DNA of 64,000 nt from Hysterangium stoloniferum (Eukaryota > Basidiomycota > Agaricomycetes > Hysterangiales > Hysterangiaceae): contig WHVD01000062.1 in NCBI GenBank assembly GCA_015178975.1, positions 434,001 to 498,000 of the forward strand. The letters are read 5' to 3'. The position numbers were made by a program, and so were the translations under genes. Under the pieces are notes generated by a model, which was not told the origin of the DNA, did not search any database, and saw only the letters and a list, made by a program, of their open reading frames with translations. Positions 1 to 10,600 of the stretch are shown piece after piece; the first letter of the stretch is position 1; the number at the start of each line of letters is the position of its first letter.

Positions 1-1035
1 GGCACTTCCGTATACTTTGCAGACTTCTCTCCAGAACCTACAGGTCCACCTCTTCTCTCGATCACAGATTATCCTTGAAGGCAGGCCGAAAGGAGCGGCT
101 ACTTTATTCATGAAGATTCGCGCGAATCCTTCTGCGGATAGATCTGAAGTGGTGGGTTCACAGATTAAGAAATGCGTGAGTTTATCCACGGCGACGAAGA
201 TGGCGGAATAAACACCCTCTGTAGAAGGAGGCAATCCGGTAATCAGGTCCATCGAGACAACCTCAAATGGCCTTAGGGGTACATCTGCGGGTTGAAGAGC
301 TCCTTGTCGAGTGGAATGATCAATTTTAGTTTTCTGGCATATGTCGCAGCTGCAAGCATACACCACGCAGTCATGCAACATCCTTGGCCAGAAGAAACGG
401 TCTTTCATCAGATTAAAGAGCCTGTGGCCACCTGCATGAGCTCCTTCAAAAGGATTATCATCTATCAGCTTGAGTATGGTTGTTGTCATGCTGCTAGGAA
501 CACAGATTCAACTTTTCCAGTCCGAATCTCGAAAGAACAATAACTTATTCTTGCCGATGAAATAATGTGAAGGAGTAGTTACCATGTTTGGAGAAATGGG
601 ATCGGTGGCGTAATGATTTCTGCAGGCGGGATCCTTCTGGTATCCATCGCGAAGTTCCTTAGTGTAATTTTCGTCGATCTCTATAAGCAATTGTGGATTC
701 AAGAGAGTAAAATTCACTTCATCAGTTTCATCGTTTCTGGGGAGATTGTGCAAGTCCCATTTCGTTTGGGGGACCTCTTCCATGGTTCTGACTGGTTCGA
801 CTAACTCGTGATGAGTGAGAAAGACGGCTTTTTCCACTGGTTTGTTCTCCCATAATGTCTCATCGTCATTCTGGTTATAAGAATCCGCTACGATCGGTAA
901 AAGGTCGTCTCTCGTGGGGCTAGCATAGTCCGGTACTCAAGGAAGTCTGGACAGTGGGTCAACATTGCTATGTATTCGTCCTGCTCTATGTAGGATTTCC
1001 AGACCGGGGTATGCAGCGTATACCGCCCCCCATGC
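1..1035 (-). pseudogene. Ty3/gypsy (chromovirus) integrase region of decayed element G1
   Basis: Reading the minus strand, this stretch encodes the RNase H tail, the HHCC zinc-binding domain and the start of the integrase core of a Ty3/gypsy polyprotein. It aligns by eye with the pol of the fuller copy at 14.0-15.4 kb in this window: both share the core-domain entry VVSMDLITGLP and the histidine/cysteine pattern before it. The frame is broken; the longest uninterrupted piece is 508-837. The coding line stops abruptly at 1035, where a solo LTR has inserted, and resumes at 1664. The element runs off the left edge of the window, so its chromodomain end is not seen. It is a dead copy. Confidence 0.85.
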
Positions 1036-1663
1036 TGTGAAGAGTGGTAGAAGTTCTAACTGTTCTATATACAAAGAATATCGACCGTTGAAGTACAATA
1101 CCACGATGTATTGACTGTCTAAGTCTAATACGGACCGAACACGTATTGACTACTTAGTTCAATATGGTAGAGAGAAGTAGCTATCTAAAGTAAGGTAGAT
1201 AGCTAGAACGAATAAGCAGAATCGACTGGTTAAGTGTGATTCAGGACAACTGCTCGAGTGCAAGTAGAGTAGTTAGAGAGTCGAATAATAGAGTAGCGTG
1301 GATGTAGTCCACACAAGTTGAGATAGGGATTGAGTTTCGACTGATACAGTTCGAAACTCAGTTTAAATGAGTAGCTAAAGCCCGTCTGTGACGGTTGAGA
1401 CGATACACCAATCACAACTTACAGGACACTAACGGGTGTCTGGGTAAGTCGTGGTTGCGGTGTAAAAAGTGTCTGAGTTCTAAACTACGGGTGCTAGAAT
1501 ACATAAGTCTGCGTGTGCGCCCACAAGAGTCGATGTACTGCATACATAGGTCGTCGAACTAATTATAGATATAATAGAAGAGAGAAAATAGAAATAATAA
1601 AGGAGATATAGTAAGAGCTCATCCGACTATATTTCCTGAGTGTATTTTGCCATACCTCTCACA
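1036..1663 (-). mobile_element. Solo gypsy LTR inserted in G1 pol, TSD CATGC
   Basis: The 628-bp block begins TGTGAAGAG and ends CCTCTCACA, and is flanked by the 5-bp direct repeat CATGC (1031-1035 and 1664-1668). Joining the flanks restores the continuous gypsy pol reading seen in the copy near 14.87 kb, so this is a true later insertion. Only one LTR remains, as expected after LTR-LTR recombination. A close relative in the opposite orientation lies at 5584-6212. Confidence 0.9.
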
Positions 1664-2738
1664 CATGCGGCCAGTCGACGATTAGTATTCTCGTAAGATC
1701 TGGCCCATTGTAATGCCGCATGGTCAGTGATCAGAAGGATATGTTCACCTTCGATAAAGGGCTGGAAATGGACTAATCCTTCTTTAGCGGCTAACACTTC
1801 TCGCTCTGTGGCTGAATAGTTACATTCTGCTTTCTTGAGCGTACGGCTCCAATAGGCGATAACGCATTCGACCGTGACACTGGTGTCATCAAAATCTGTG
1901 GCCCAGGAATCCGTCCAGGTGAATTCCGGCTCCTTGGTTTTATAACGAGTAACGAAGATGGGCACGTCTCGTGATTGATCGAAGGCTGCTCGTGCTTGGG
2001 CATGAATTTTCGTATCCTTAAGGTCTTTAAGCGTCATTTTCTGTATTTGTTGGAGACAACATCCTAGCGCAAAGTCCGAAGTGTCTGTGTATAACCGGTA
2101 AGGCATACCGCTTGCGGGGTGTCCGAGTACTGGAGCTGAGCTCAACGCAACCTTGATGTCCTCAAAAGCTCGGGCATGTTCAGAATCCCAATTCCAACGA
2201 ACTCCTTTCTTCAAGAGGTTGAAAAGTGGAGCGACCGTCCAGGAGTAAAATGGTATGTATGCGGAGAAGTACAGAACCATTCCTAGAAAACGTTGAAGAT
2301 CTGCTATCTTAGAGGGTGTCGCCAATTCTAATATAGCGGCGACCTTTTCTTGATGGGTCGAAAAGCCGAGTCTAGACACCTTATGTCCTAGTAGTAGAAT
2401 TGAATTATACCCCACATAGTACTTTTTGGGCGAGAGAGTAATTCCCACAGCAATTATGGCTTGTAAAACCTGATCTAAATGTTCTAGATGATCGTCCCAT
2501 GTCTTAGAAAAGATCATGATGTCGTCAATATAAACCAGGCAGAATATCCATAAGTAAGGTGCAAGTACAGTTTGCATAACCCTTTGGAATATAGAAGGTC
2601 TATTACGAAGTCCAAAGGGCATTCTCCTGAATTGCCACAGTCCTCGATGGGATCTGAACACAGTCTTCGGCTTGTCTTCCTCTAACATTTCAAGTTGGGT
2701 AAAACCGGCTAGTGCATCAAAGGAAGATAAGATGTTGG
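1664..2738 (-). pseudogene. Ty3/gypsy reverse transcriptase / RNase H region of G1
   Basis: The minus strand encodes an uninterrupted RT-RNase H segment. It shows the active-site box CLVYIDDIMIFSK, the palm segment FRRMPFGLRNRPSIFQ, RNase H motifs such as YTDTSDFALGCCLQQ and the tail ITDHAALQWARSYENTNRR. The N-terminal RT part, protease and zinc knuckle are missing because the sequence stops at 2738 against the TRIM-like element. On the downstream side it is split from integrase by the solo LTR at 1036-1663. It is closely related to the copy at 14.0-16.1 kb. Unlike that copy it keeps a tryptophan codon after the FYS tripeptide, where the other copy has a stop. Confidence 0.9.
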
Positions 2739-2989
2739 TGTTAGAAATGGGAAAATACAATATCTATATGTGACAGACTGTTATAAGACCCAGGTTTGCC
2801 ATCAGTTATATAAACTGTTATAAGAGCACAAGTTGGCATCATAAGTCCTTATATATATGTATATATAATCCATCATATAATACTAGACTATAGGTCCAGT
2901 AGCTCAGTGGTTAAGAGCACCTGCATATAAAGCCAGGAGGTCCTTGGTTCAATCCCAGGCTGGGTCAATTCTTTTCTATGCCTTTAACA
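2739..2989 (+). repeat. 5' LTR of the TRIM-like element
   Basis: This 251-bp LTR has TGTT...AACA termini. It contains an AT-rich palindromic run near 2863-2880 and the tRNA-like block at 2893-2967. It differs from the 3' LTR at only a few positions, for example GGCATCATAAGTCC versus GGCAACATAAGTTC, implying fairly recent insertion. Confidence 0.8.
2893..2967 (+). other. tRNA-like sequence inside the TRIM LTR (Pol III A and B boxes)
   Basis: This 75-nt block folds on paper like a tRNA. A 7-bp acceptor stem pairs GGTCCAG with CTGGGTC (two G-T wobbles), the D arm GCTC/GAGC encloses an A-box-like AGTGGTTAA, and the T arm CTTGG/CCAGG encloses TTCAATC, giving a B-box-like GGTTCAATCCC. The anticodon arm is irregular (CCTG/CAGG with an enlarged loop), there is no encoded CCA end, and the block sits inside an LTR. 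I therefore read it as a tRNA-derived promoter module or relic, not a working tRNA gene. Confidence 0.65.
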
Positions 2990-3056
2990 GGTTATGGGCC
3001 CCGTTCAGCTTCATCTGCTGCGTAGGGTATAGACTAGATATTGATTTCAGGGGAAG

Positions 3057-3307
3057 TGTTAGAAATGGGAAAATACAATATCTATATGTGACAGACTGTT
3101 ATAAGACCCAGGTTTGCCATCAGTTATATAAACTGTTATAAGAGCACAAGTTGGCAACATAAGTTCTTATATATATGTATATATAATCCATCATATAATA
3201 CTAGACTATAGGTCCAGTAGCTCAGTGGTTAAGAGCACCTGCATATAAAGCCAGGAGGTCCTTGGTTCAATCCCAGGCTGGGTCAATTCTTTTCTATGCC
3301 TTTAACA
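3057..3307 (+). repeat. 3' LTR of the TRIM-like element, with second tRNA-like copy at 3211-3285
   Basis: This is a near-perfect repeat of 2739-2989. The tRNA-like block recurs unchanged at 3211-3285, so both LTRs carry it and it would be copied at every transposition. Confidence 0.8.
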
Positions 3308-3373
3308 ATACTGCCCCCCTGTTGCAATACTGCCCCCCTGTTGCAATACTGCCCCCCTGTTGCAATACTGTTG
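3306..3373. repeat. 19-bp tandem repeat, three full copies plus a partial
   Basis: The unit CAATACTGCCCCCCTGTTG occurs at 3306-3324, 3325-3343 and 3344-3362, followed by a partial unit to 3373. The first copy starts with the last two bases of the TRIM 3' LTR. The array forms the broken edge of the G1 gag sequence. Confidence 0.85.
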
Positions 3374-4916
3374 TTCCAGAACAATCTCGCAACATAATGA
3401 TTGTCCCCCATATGATGTAATCGTTGAGGGAGCGTCCCGGGTCGAATGGAAATGTATCCGTCCTTGGCTTGGTCTGTCGAGGGGTATCCTTCGCGGTGTG
3501 TCCATGATTGCCTTCTATTCGCAGAAACCTTGTCAGTGCCCCCCATGCTGGAATTAGGGGCTTGTGTCGACGACTTCCCAGTGGTGTCTCCATGGGAAGA
3601 CTTTTGTCGAGCTCTGTGAGATGGGATAGCTTTACCATTAGTGAGTCCTGTTCCGAGCCTTTTATATCCTTAAAACCATCATCTGATTTCTGCTCTCCAG
3701 TTCCCAGGCTTCTATCGCAATTCCAATCAGTCGAGTTATTGGACGACTTGTTTGAAGGTCCACTCGGGGAAGTAAATGGAATAGGATGGATAGATGATGG
3801 ATGGCGAGATTCATCAGGACACTGCGAATCTCGACCTGAGAATGATGGGGAACTGGAGATGACTTTGACTGTGATCTTTTCCATAGACACATTCGAGGAA
3901 GACAACATTGGTGAGTCCTGTTCCGAGCCTTTTCTATTGTCAGAACCATCGTCTGATTTCTGCCCCCCAGTTTCCAACCCTTTACCAGAGTCCCAATCGT
4001 TCAAGCTATTGGACGACTTATTGGAGGGTCCACTTGGCGGAGTAAATGGGATAGGATGGATAGGTGATGGATGGCAAGATTCGTCAGGACACTGCGAATC
4101 TCGACCTGAGGATGATGGGAAACTGGAGACGACTTTGGCTGCAATCTTTTCTGCAGACGCATTCGAGAAAGACGACTGTCCGTTTTTGGCAGTTGATCTG
4201 GCATAGATTCCAGGACATTCTCCGTGAAAGGGACTAGAGCTGGAGGATGAAGATGTTTGTTCTGGCTCATCAAATCCACTGAGCAATTCCGCCATCATCT
4301 TGTTACATCTCTCCAGGTTATGCATCAATTTCGACCTGAGAGTAAAATAGGCGAAATACACATTCGAGGGTTTACCGTATATGGATTCCTTCAACATTTG
4401 AATGTATATGAAATCTGTATCGACCCTTGGCACAATGTGGTCCCCTCCGAGCAATACATGCATAATCTGTAGCAGATCATCATGCACACAAAGTAAATCG
4501 GAGAGCAGAATGAACAGTTCCATCTTGATACCCGCTATTCCCTTTTCTCAGAAGAACATCACTTTGTTTGACCACTTTGGGATCGACTTTGTTACCTCAT
4601 CGAGAGTTCCAGGCCAAGTGAATAAATCGTGTGCTGATATGATGCCATGATACCGACCTAGCCAAACTGCTACTGTTGCAGGCATGGATGGGTATCTAGT
4701 CCTGTAATCCTTCGTGGCAGCAATGACCTTATCTCTCGAAACTCGAGGAGCGTAGTAAGAGCCCCACTTCACATTGACAGGCTCCGAATAAAGTAATTGG
4801 CCATGATGCTCGAGCATAACTTGTCTCGGCGGGAAGACCAGTGTATTCTTCACGAAGGTGTGAGCATTTTGCCTTTCCAAGGGACTCGACTGCTCGAAGT
4901 TCGAGTTACCTTCCAT
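3374..4916 (-). pseudogene. gag-like region of gypsy element G1 with an internal 270-bp duplication
   Basis: The minus-strand reading starts at an ATG at 4916 and passes through a frameshift near 4530. It is homologous to the 291-codon ORF at 20271-21146 of G2 (shared stretches TVAVWLGRY/TVAVWLGCY, ARDLF/AHDLF, LLGGDHIVP/LLSGDHVVP). It then runs into a serine/proline-rich segment like the N-terminus of the G2 polyprotein. A 270-bp tandem duplication covers 3641-3910 and 3911-4180, so the protein repeats a block with GRDSQCPDES and PSGPSNKSSN. The reading ends against the 19-bp repeats and the TRIM; about 4 kb found in G2 between gag and RT (protease and zinc-knuckle region) is missing here. 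Confidence 0.8.
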
Positions 4917-5025
4917 TTTAACCGGATTCGCGACGCTCAGCGTGCGAGGAGTTCTAGATAGCCTTTTGTATTTAGAATTTGATAGTTGAATAAAAAGGAG
5001 GTTTTCTTCATAGGGAAAGAGTGGT

Positions 5026-5041
5026 CCGGCTCGGATCACCA
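5026..5041 (-). promoter_or_regulatory. Primer-binding site of G1
   Basis: On the minus strand TGGTGATCCGAGCCGG lies one base after the LTR end (TCTTCACA). The same site with the same spacing, differing at one position, occurs in G2 at 21206-21221, so both elements use the same primer tRNA. I did not identify the tRNA. Confidence 0.6.
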
Positions 5042-5042
5042 T

Positions 5043-5521
5043 TGTGAAGAGTGGCAGAAGTTCTGACCGTTCTATATATGAAGAAATGAGTAGAAAGGAA
5101 GGATATTGACCTATTCGGTGCAATATAAGAGAAAGTGAGAGAAAGAGCACGAGATGACGAAGGAGTCAACGAGTGCAATGGTTCGAGTGGAGGCCTCGAC
5201 TATTACAGTTCGAGGCCAGAAGTGTTTAGTAGTTCAGACACACTTTAACCCAAGAACCACCACTCGTAAGACACAAACTAGGTCTACTACGAGCGGTGAT
5301 CAGGGTAACGTGTCAGCTACTACATAAGTAGCAATATCTGAACTACTAAACACTTCTGGCCTCGAACTGTAATAGTCGAGGCCTCCACTCGAACCATTGC
5401 ACTCGTTGACTCCTTCGTCATCTCGTGCTCTTTCTCTCACTTTCTCTTATATTGCACCGAATAGGTCAATATCCTTCTACTCATTTCTTCGTATATAGAA
5501 CGGTCAGAACTTCTGCCACTC
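5043..5521. repeat. Inverted pair of gypsy LTR fragments forming a long palindrome
   Basis: An LTR begins at 5043 (TGTGAAGAGTGG) as the 5' LTR of G1. Its first ~190 bp (5049-5238) are repeated as a near-perfect reverse complement at 5337-5521, separated by about 98 bp that also resemble LTR sequence. The right arm stops six bases short of an LTR terminus. The structure could fold into a hairpin with arms of ~185 bp. Confidence 0.8.
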
Positions 5522-5583
5522 ATTTGCTATCTCTTCCATACCTGACATCATGTTGTTTGCCAAACTTGTCTCTTGTTTGCTGG

Positions 5584-6212
5584 TGTGAGAGATACTGCAA
5601 AATATACTCCGAAATATAGTCCAGAAGAGCCCACACTATATTTCCATTATTATTTCTATTTTCTCTCTATTTTATCATACATATATATTTAGTTTGATGG
5701 CCTATGCATTTGGTACATTGACTCTTGTGGGCGCATATGTATGTATTCTAGCGCTGGTAGTTAGAACTCAGACACTTTTTACCCCACAATCACGACTTAC
5801 CCAGACACCCAGTTAGTGTCCTGTAAGTTGTGATTGGGGTATCGTCTTGACCGTCACAGATGGGCTTTAACCACTAGCACAATCAGAGCTTCGAACTATA
5901 CTAGTCGAAACTCAAACCATTATCTCAATCCATGTGGACTACATCCACACTACTCTGTTATTTGACTCTCTCTTTATTCTCTTCAACACTCAAAGCAATC
6001 ATTCAGAATCATACTTTACAGTTGATTCTCCTTTATTCGTTTTAGCTCTCTATTCTACTTTAGATAGCTAATTCACTTGACTGTATTGAACTAAACAGTC
6101 AATACGTGTTTGGTCTGTATTAGACTTAGATAGTCAATACATTGTTGTGTTGTACCTAAACAGTCAATATTCTTCGTATATAGAATGGTTAGAACTTCCA
6201 CCACTCTTCACA
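5584..6212 (+). mobile_element. Solo gypsy LTR, TSD GCTGG
   Basis: This 629-bp block starts TGTGAGAGATACTG and ends CACTCTTCACA, and is bounded by the perfect 5-bp direct repeat GCTGG (5579-5583 and 6213-6217). It is the same family as the solo LTR at 1036-1663 but in inverse orientation. Confidence 0.9.
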
Positions 6213-6661
6213 GCTGGATCAGTAAAACAATAGGTTACAAGGTCTATACATATAAGCACTGTAGAAAAGTAGCTATTATCTCTCTGTAATATTGATTGAA
6301 GATTCAACTTAGATTCACCCTAGAGCCATCTAATATACACTACATATATTTAAAAAAATGTTCAGAAAGTTTAATTGGGTGTTAAGATCTTTGGATGGTC
6401 TTCTACCTCCGAAAACTTTGGGGGTTCCTCCATTGTTATGGCAATTAGAAAATATTTTGGATGATATATACAAAACATCTACATTTTGTGAGACAGTGAT
6501 AAGGGTTGTGGTGTAGTATCAATCACTTTATCATTGAAGTTTGTTTTTAAACATCTCTTCTATATAAGTAGTCATTATATCGAGGTACTTCATCCTGCCA
6601 ACATGGTATTCCCGTATGAAATGGTAGGGAAATGTAATCAATAAGGTAAAGAGAGACTAAT

Positions 6662-8988
6662 CTAACTCCAAACATCCAACATTAATCGCGATCGCTCCTT
6701 CAATAGCTTAACAGCCTCAGCGCCCTCCTTCTCCGCGGACCCGCCCTTTGCAGCACCCAATATTTGTGCCAATTTCTGTTCCACAGAGTGCGCCATGCTC
6801 TTGGCATCACCGCAAATATATACATATGCCTTCTTGTTCAAAATCTCATCAGCTATCATGTCACGATCATCCCAAACAAGATCTTGGACATAGATTTTGC
6901 TGCCATCCGGCCGGTACACCTCACGCGAGAACGCAACGTGGAACGCGAATTTGTCTTCCAACTCTTGTTTATACTGTTGCCATTCATCCTTGTAGAGATA
7001 GTCCTCCGTCGACTTCCGACAGCCGTAGAAGAGTGACATGCGACCCCAGTCAGCTAGTCCCTCTTTGCCAGTTTTTTCGATAGTACGACGGGCTAAAGCT
7101 ACACGCTCTTGCACAAAGCCACGGAATGGGGCAACACCCTGAAAACTACATGGATACCTAGATAAATATGACAGAATAGTGTCACTCACAGTGCCAGGAC
7201 CGATCATTATGATTGGACTTCTGGGATTGGTAGGCAGACGAAATGTTGAACGGCGGACGTGAATGGGTACTTTGTAGACAGTCTCTTCCTTGTACATTCC
7301 TCGAGGACCAGTAATAGCGTATGTTGGCATGGCGATGAGAGGTAGCTTCTCTCCACTTGTGGCTTCCTTGAGATTTAACAAGAAGTTGGTACCCACACCA
7401 TAGATCCATCGAGGGTGCACCTTCGGATTATCAATACTCTCATACTTTAATACGACAGCAGTGATGTGTATCGAGTTAGCGTGAAGCTTTGGTGACGACG
7501 AGATAGAATAGTAACGTGGTTGGAGCCGAGGAATATTGGAAACAATCATATCAAATGGAATTTTCCAGACAGTGGTATTATCCGCACTTGGTAAGGCTCT
7601 AATATCATCACCTGCAGCAAGTTGCAACACCTCAGCGAGTTTGAGGCATCCATTACCAATGATGTTGGCATACAGCCCCTTGTCGGTACTCAAATCTCGA
7701 AGAAACTGTTCAGCTTCGGGGCTGGGGGCATATTTCGCTAGATTACCAAGTATTTGACGACCTACCACTGCACTGATGTCGATGTAATGCCGCAAGACAG
7801 TGGCATATGTAGTAGGAACGGGGAATGGCACCTTGGCCAAGGCTGGATCCAGAGATTCTATACTAATAATGGCTTCGCGTCGCTCTTGTAAGCCGAGACC
7901 AAGTGTATGAAGGAAACGGTCGACCTCAATCTCAGGGTTGGAGGGCCAGACACCAACGTGATCGCCATGTTGGTAGTTAATACCCGAACCTTCGATATTC
8001 AGCTCCAAATGAACACAGTTCCGGTCGGCACTAATGGCGAAAAGCTCTTTCGCTGAAGTGATTGGGGCAGGATAAGGATTCTTTGCGTCATGAATGCCCT
8101 TGGTTCTGGTCAGAGCCCGTGCGGAAAGTTCGCCTAAGAGAGTTCAGGAGCAGCACATGTAGGCAAGTATAGTCACACACCAAGGTAAACTTTCTCTAAG
8201 GGATGGGTGTCCAACTCGGTAACGGCAAAATCAGGTGTATCACCTCCGCCGCCTTCCTCAGCTTGCATCACTGCTGAAAATTCTTTCCACATAGGTTCCT
8301 TCCACTCTAGGTAATCCTCCTCCATGCTCTTATCATCATCGCCCTCACCACGTTCACCAATACGCTTGGCACCTGCTTCAGTGAGGGCTTTGTCCATCTT
8401 ACGCGCGATCTCATTATAGTGCTCGTAAGTTCGATTACCTAATCCAAACATAACATAGCGAAGTCCTTCTAGTTTGTGCTCTCCGTTGGAGAAGGAGAAA
8501 TCCGGCTCGGTAATGTTTTGAAGTAGTTGAACAGCATTATCTGTGGGCTCTCCTTCACCGTATGTGGCCATAACAAAAATGACGGCGCAATCCTCGGGTA
8601 GTTGATCTAGGTTCTCGAAATCGTACTCTTCGGGATCACATACAAGAGATGCGAGACCGAAGCGAGATTTAGCCTCTTTGGCGAGACGAATGGCGTACTC
8701 CTCAGCCGTCCCTGTTTGAGACCCATAGAAGATAGCAAGACGTTTTTTCTAAAAGGATAGAGGTGAGAACCGACCACAAACTATACAATAAGAAACGAGA
8801 CCTACAGCGGCTTTCATCTTGGCCACGAAATCTCTGGGATCTCCTGAGGCATTGGCTCTATTTCCACCTGGAACAGGGGGAAGCTTCTTGCCATCTGAAG
8901 TAGGAAATATGGAGCTTCTAAAGAGATATAGAGCGGCGAGGATGATGCCCAAAGAGAGAACGATAACATCTGAAGACGGCGCAGCCAT
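6662..8988 (-). CDS. NADPH-cytochrome P450 reductase
   Basis: This diflavin reductase passes electrons from NADPH via FAD and FMN to microsomal P450s and other haem enzymes in the ER membrane. Four exons fit in phase: 8988-8806, 8748-8181, 8133-7190 and 7138-6662, giving 723 residues, normal for the family. An N-terminal membrane anchor (VIVLSLGIILAALYLF) precedes the FMN loop FYGSQTGTAEEYA at about residues 64-76. The MATYGEGEPTDN segment, the FAD-binding RYYSISSS and the split NADPH-binding IIMIGPGT + GVAPFRG follow, with the phase-0 third intron falling exactly between the last two. The C-terminus carries YVYICGDAKSMA and ends in the expected aromatic DVWS. All catalytic motifs are intact. 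It is flanked on both sides by LTR remnants and faces the same way as G1 and G2. Confidence 0.95.
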
Positions 8989-9647
8989 GTGTTGTAGCTG
9001 TCTCGAACCAAGATATACCTGAAGAACAAAGGATGGTGTTTTTTATGCTTTTTTTTAAAGCCTAGACGTGGCACGATAGGAAAGGGACACAGGCGCCTCT
9101 TGGAAAGCCGGTGGTTACATGGCCGGGCCGAAATACATCTGAAAAAGGCAACCGAAGACTTTAATATTAATATAAGTCCGGGGAAAACCCAATAGAAACA
9201 TATGGTTTAAACATTCTGATATTACTTCCCGGTCAGTGAGTTCCAGATTCATATCCATACCACCCCCAACGGTGAGGAAGGACACGGTACGCGGCAGCAT
9301 GATATCGCTGCCATGCTGAGTAAGCATTACTTGACTCTCACTTAAATTTACAAAGTGACCTGTGGGAGACAAGTCCTTACATACCCCCACAACTTTGTTC
9401 TGTGGTGACAACTTTAAGTATCTATCAGTGCATGTGATCTAACTCAGAAACTTATTTATTATTTACAATTCTATACTTTTATATACTTTTTGAATTCATT
9501 GAACCTAAAAGACATATGTACATAAGTCAGCCTCTCTTTGTAACTGGACCTGAATATTTACTCATGGCTCAATCAATAATGTCCTTAACACATTATATCA
9601 GCAGTCATATCAGTGTCTTGGAGTAGGATTTGTTCGCTAGCTCAGAT

Positions 9648-9924
9648 AATGCTACCTATGTGGTAGCTGACACATTACCCTGATCACCGCTCGCTGTAGA
9701 CCTAGTTTATGTCTTACAAGTGGTGGTGCTTGGATAAAAGTGTGTCTCCTTCTATTTGGTGCCGAGTGCACCCACAAGTATACACAGAGCTTCGAACTAA
9801 TGAAATGGTGCAATATTCGAAGAATATATAGGATAGAAAAATATGAATAAAATGTGTAAAACATAAATAAAATAAAAGGAGTGTTTTACCACAATGAAAC
9901 TGTGGTAAGAGTATACTCCTCACA
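9648..9924 (-). mobile_element. Truncated gypsy LTR remnant
   Basis: This stretch aligns by eye with the distal half of the G2 LTR (shared CACCCACAAGTATACACA-like block and the run of AT-rich repeats). It ends CTCCTCACA, followed by GTGCC, which matches the first bases inside the G2 3' LTR (the polypurine-tract side). Five bases later the G2 LTR begins. The other end is missing. Confidence 0.7.
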
Positions 9925-9929
9925 GTGCC

Positions 9930-10575
9930 TGTGAAGAGTCGATAGATTCTGACCGTTCGATATATGAAGAATAGTGTCTATTCAACTACTATTAGCAGAT
10001 ATTGACCGTACAGTACAATACCGTAGATTACCAGACAAGCTGTGCTAGTAAGAAGACACGCTATGCGTCACGAGAGCAACTGTACAGTTGCTCTTGACGG
10101 CTAGAATGAACGAATGAAAGAGTTGACCTTCACGGTACAACTCGCAGCTAGATGTAAAGTAGATAATCAACGCGAAGTTGAATATCTAGAGTAAAGAAAT
10201 AATAGCGCGAGTCGACTATAATGTCGACTAGCGCAAAGACCTTAGATTGGAACTCGACCTTCGTGGTTCGAGTCTGAAGTACGTTAGTACGCAAGAGAAT
10301 ACTACCTTTTAAAGGTAGTTGAAACGTTACCCTTGACACCTCTCGCTATTCGACGTCTGGGTCGTTTACGAGGTGGTGTCTGCTGGGTAAACGTTGTCTG
10401 TCTCTTTTGGCGCCAAGAGCGCCCATACGTATACACAAAGCTTTGAACTACAAAATCAAGGTGTGCTCGAAATATAGAAAGAATATAAAGAAAGAAAATA
10501 AAAGGTAAATAATAAAGTACTATAATCCAGCTATTATTCCTTAGTCCAGGTATGCATATATGCATACCCTTTACA
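9930..10575 (-). repeat. 3' LTR of G2
   Basis: On the minus strand it begins TGTAAAGGG and ends CTCTTCACA. It contains the palindrome GGTATGCATATATGCATACC close to its 5' end. It pairs with 21223-21867. Confidence 0.9.
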
Positions 10576-10590
10576 GTGCCCCCCAGTTCG
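10576..10590 (-). promoter_or_regulatory. Polypurine tract of G2
   Basis: The minus strand reads CGAACTGGGGGGCAC immediately before the 3' LTR TGTAAAGGG, the expected position for the plus-strand primer of reverse transcription. Confidence 0.7.
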
Positions 10591-10600
10591 AAGGGATGTG

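Larger units (their letters stand above)
2739..3307 (+). mobile_element. TRIM-like mini LTR retrotransposon (two 251-bp LTRs, 67-bp interior)
   Basis: Two near-identical 251-bp direct repeats (2739-2989 and 3057-3307) begin TGTTAGAAATGG and end CCTTTAACA, so they carry TG...CA termini. The 67-bp interior starts immediately with GGTTATGGGCCCCGTTCAG, a copia-type primer-binding site resembling the anticodon region of initiator tRNA-Met. It ends with the purine stretch CAGGGGAAG before the second LTR. There is no coding capacity beyond a 12-codon ATG frame starting inside the PBS. This is the layout of a terminal-repeat retrotransposon in miniature. The bases flanking the element (GTTGG on the left, ATACT on the right) do not form a target-site duplication. 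Confidence 0.8.
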
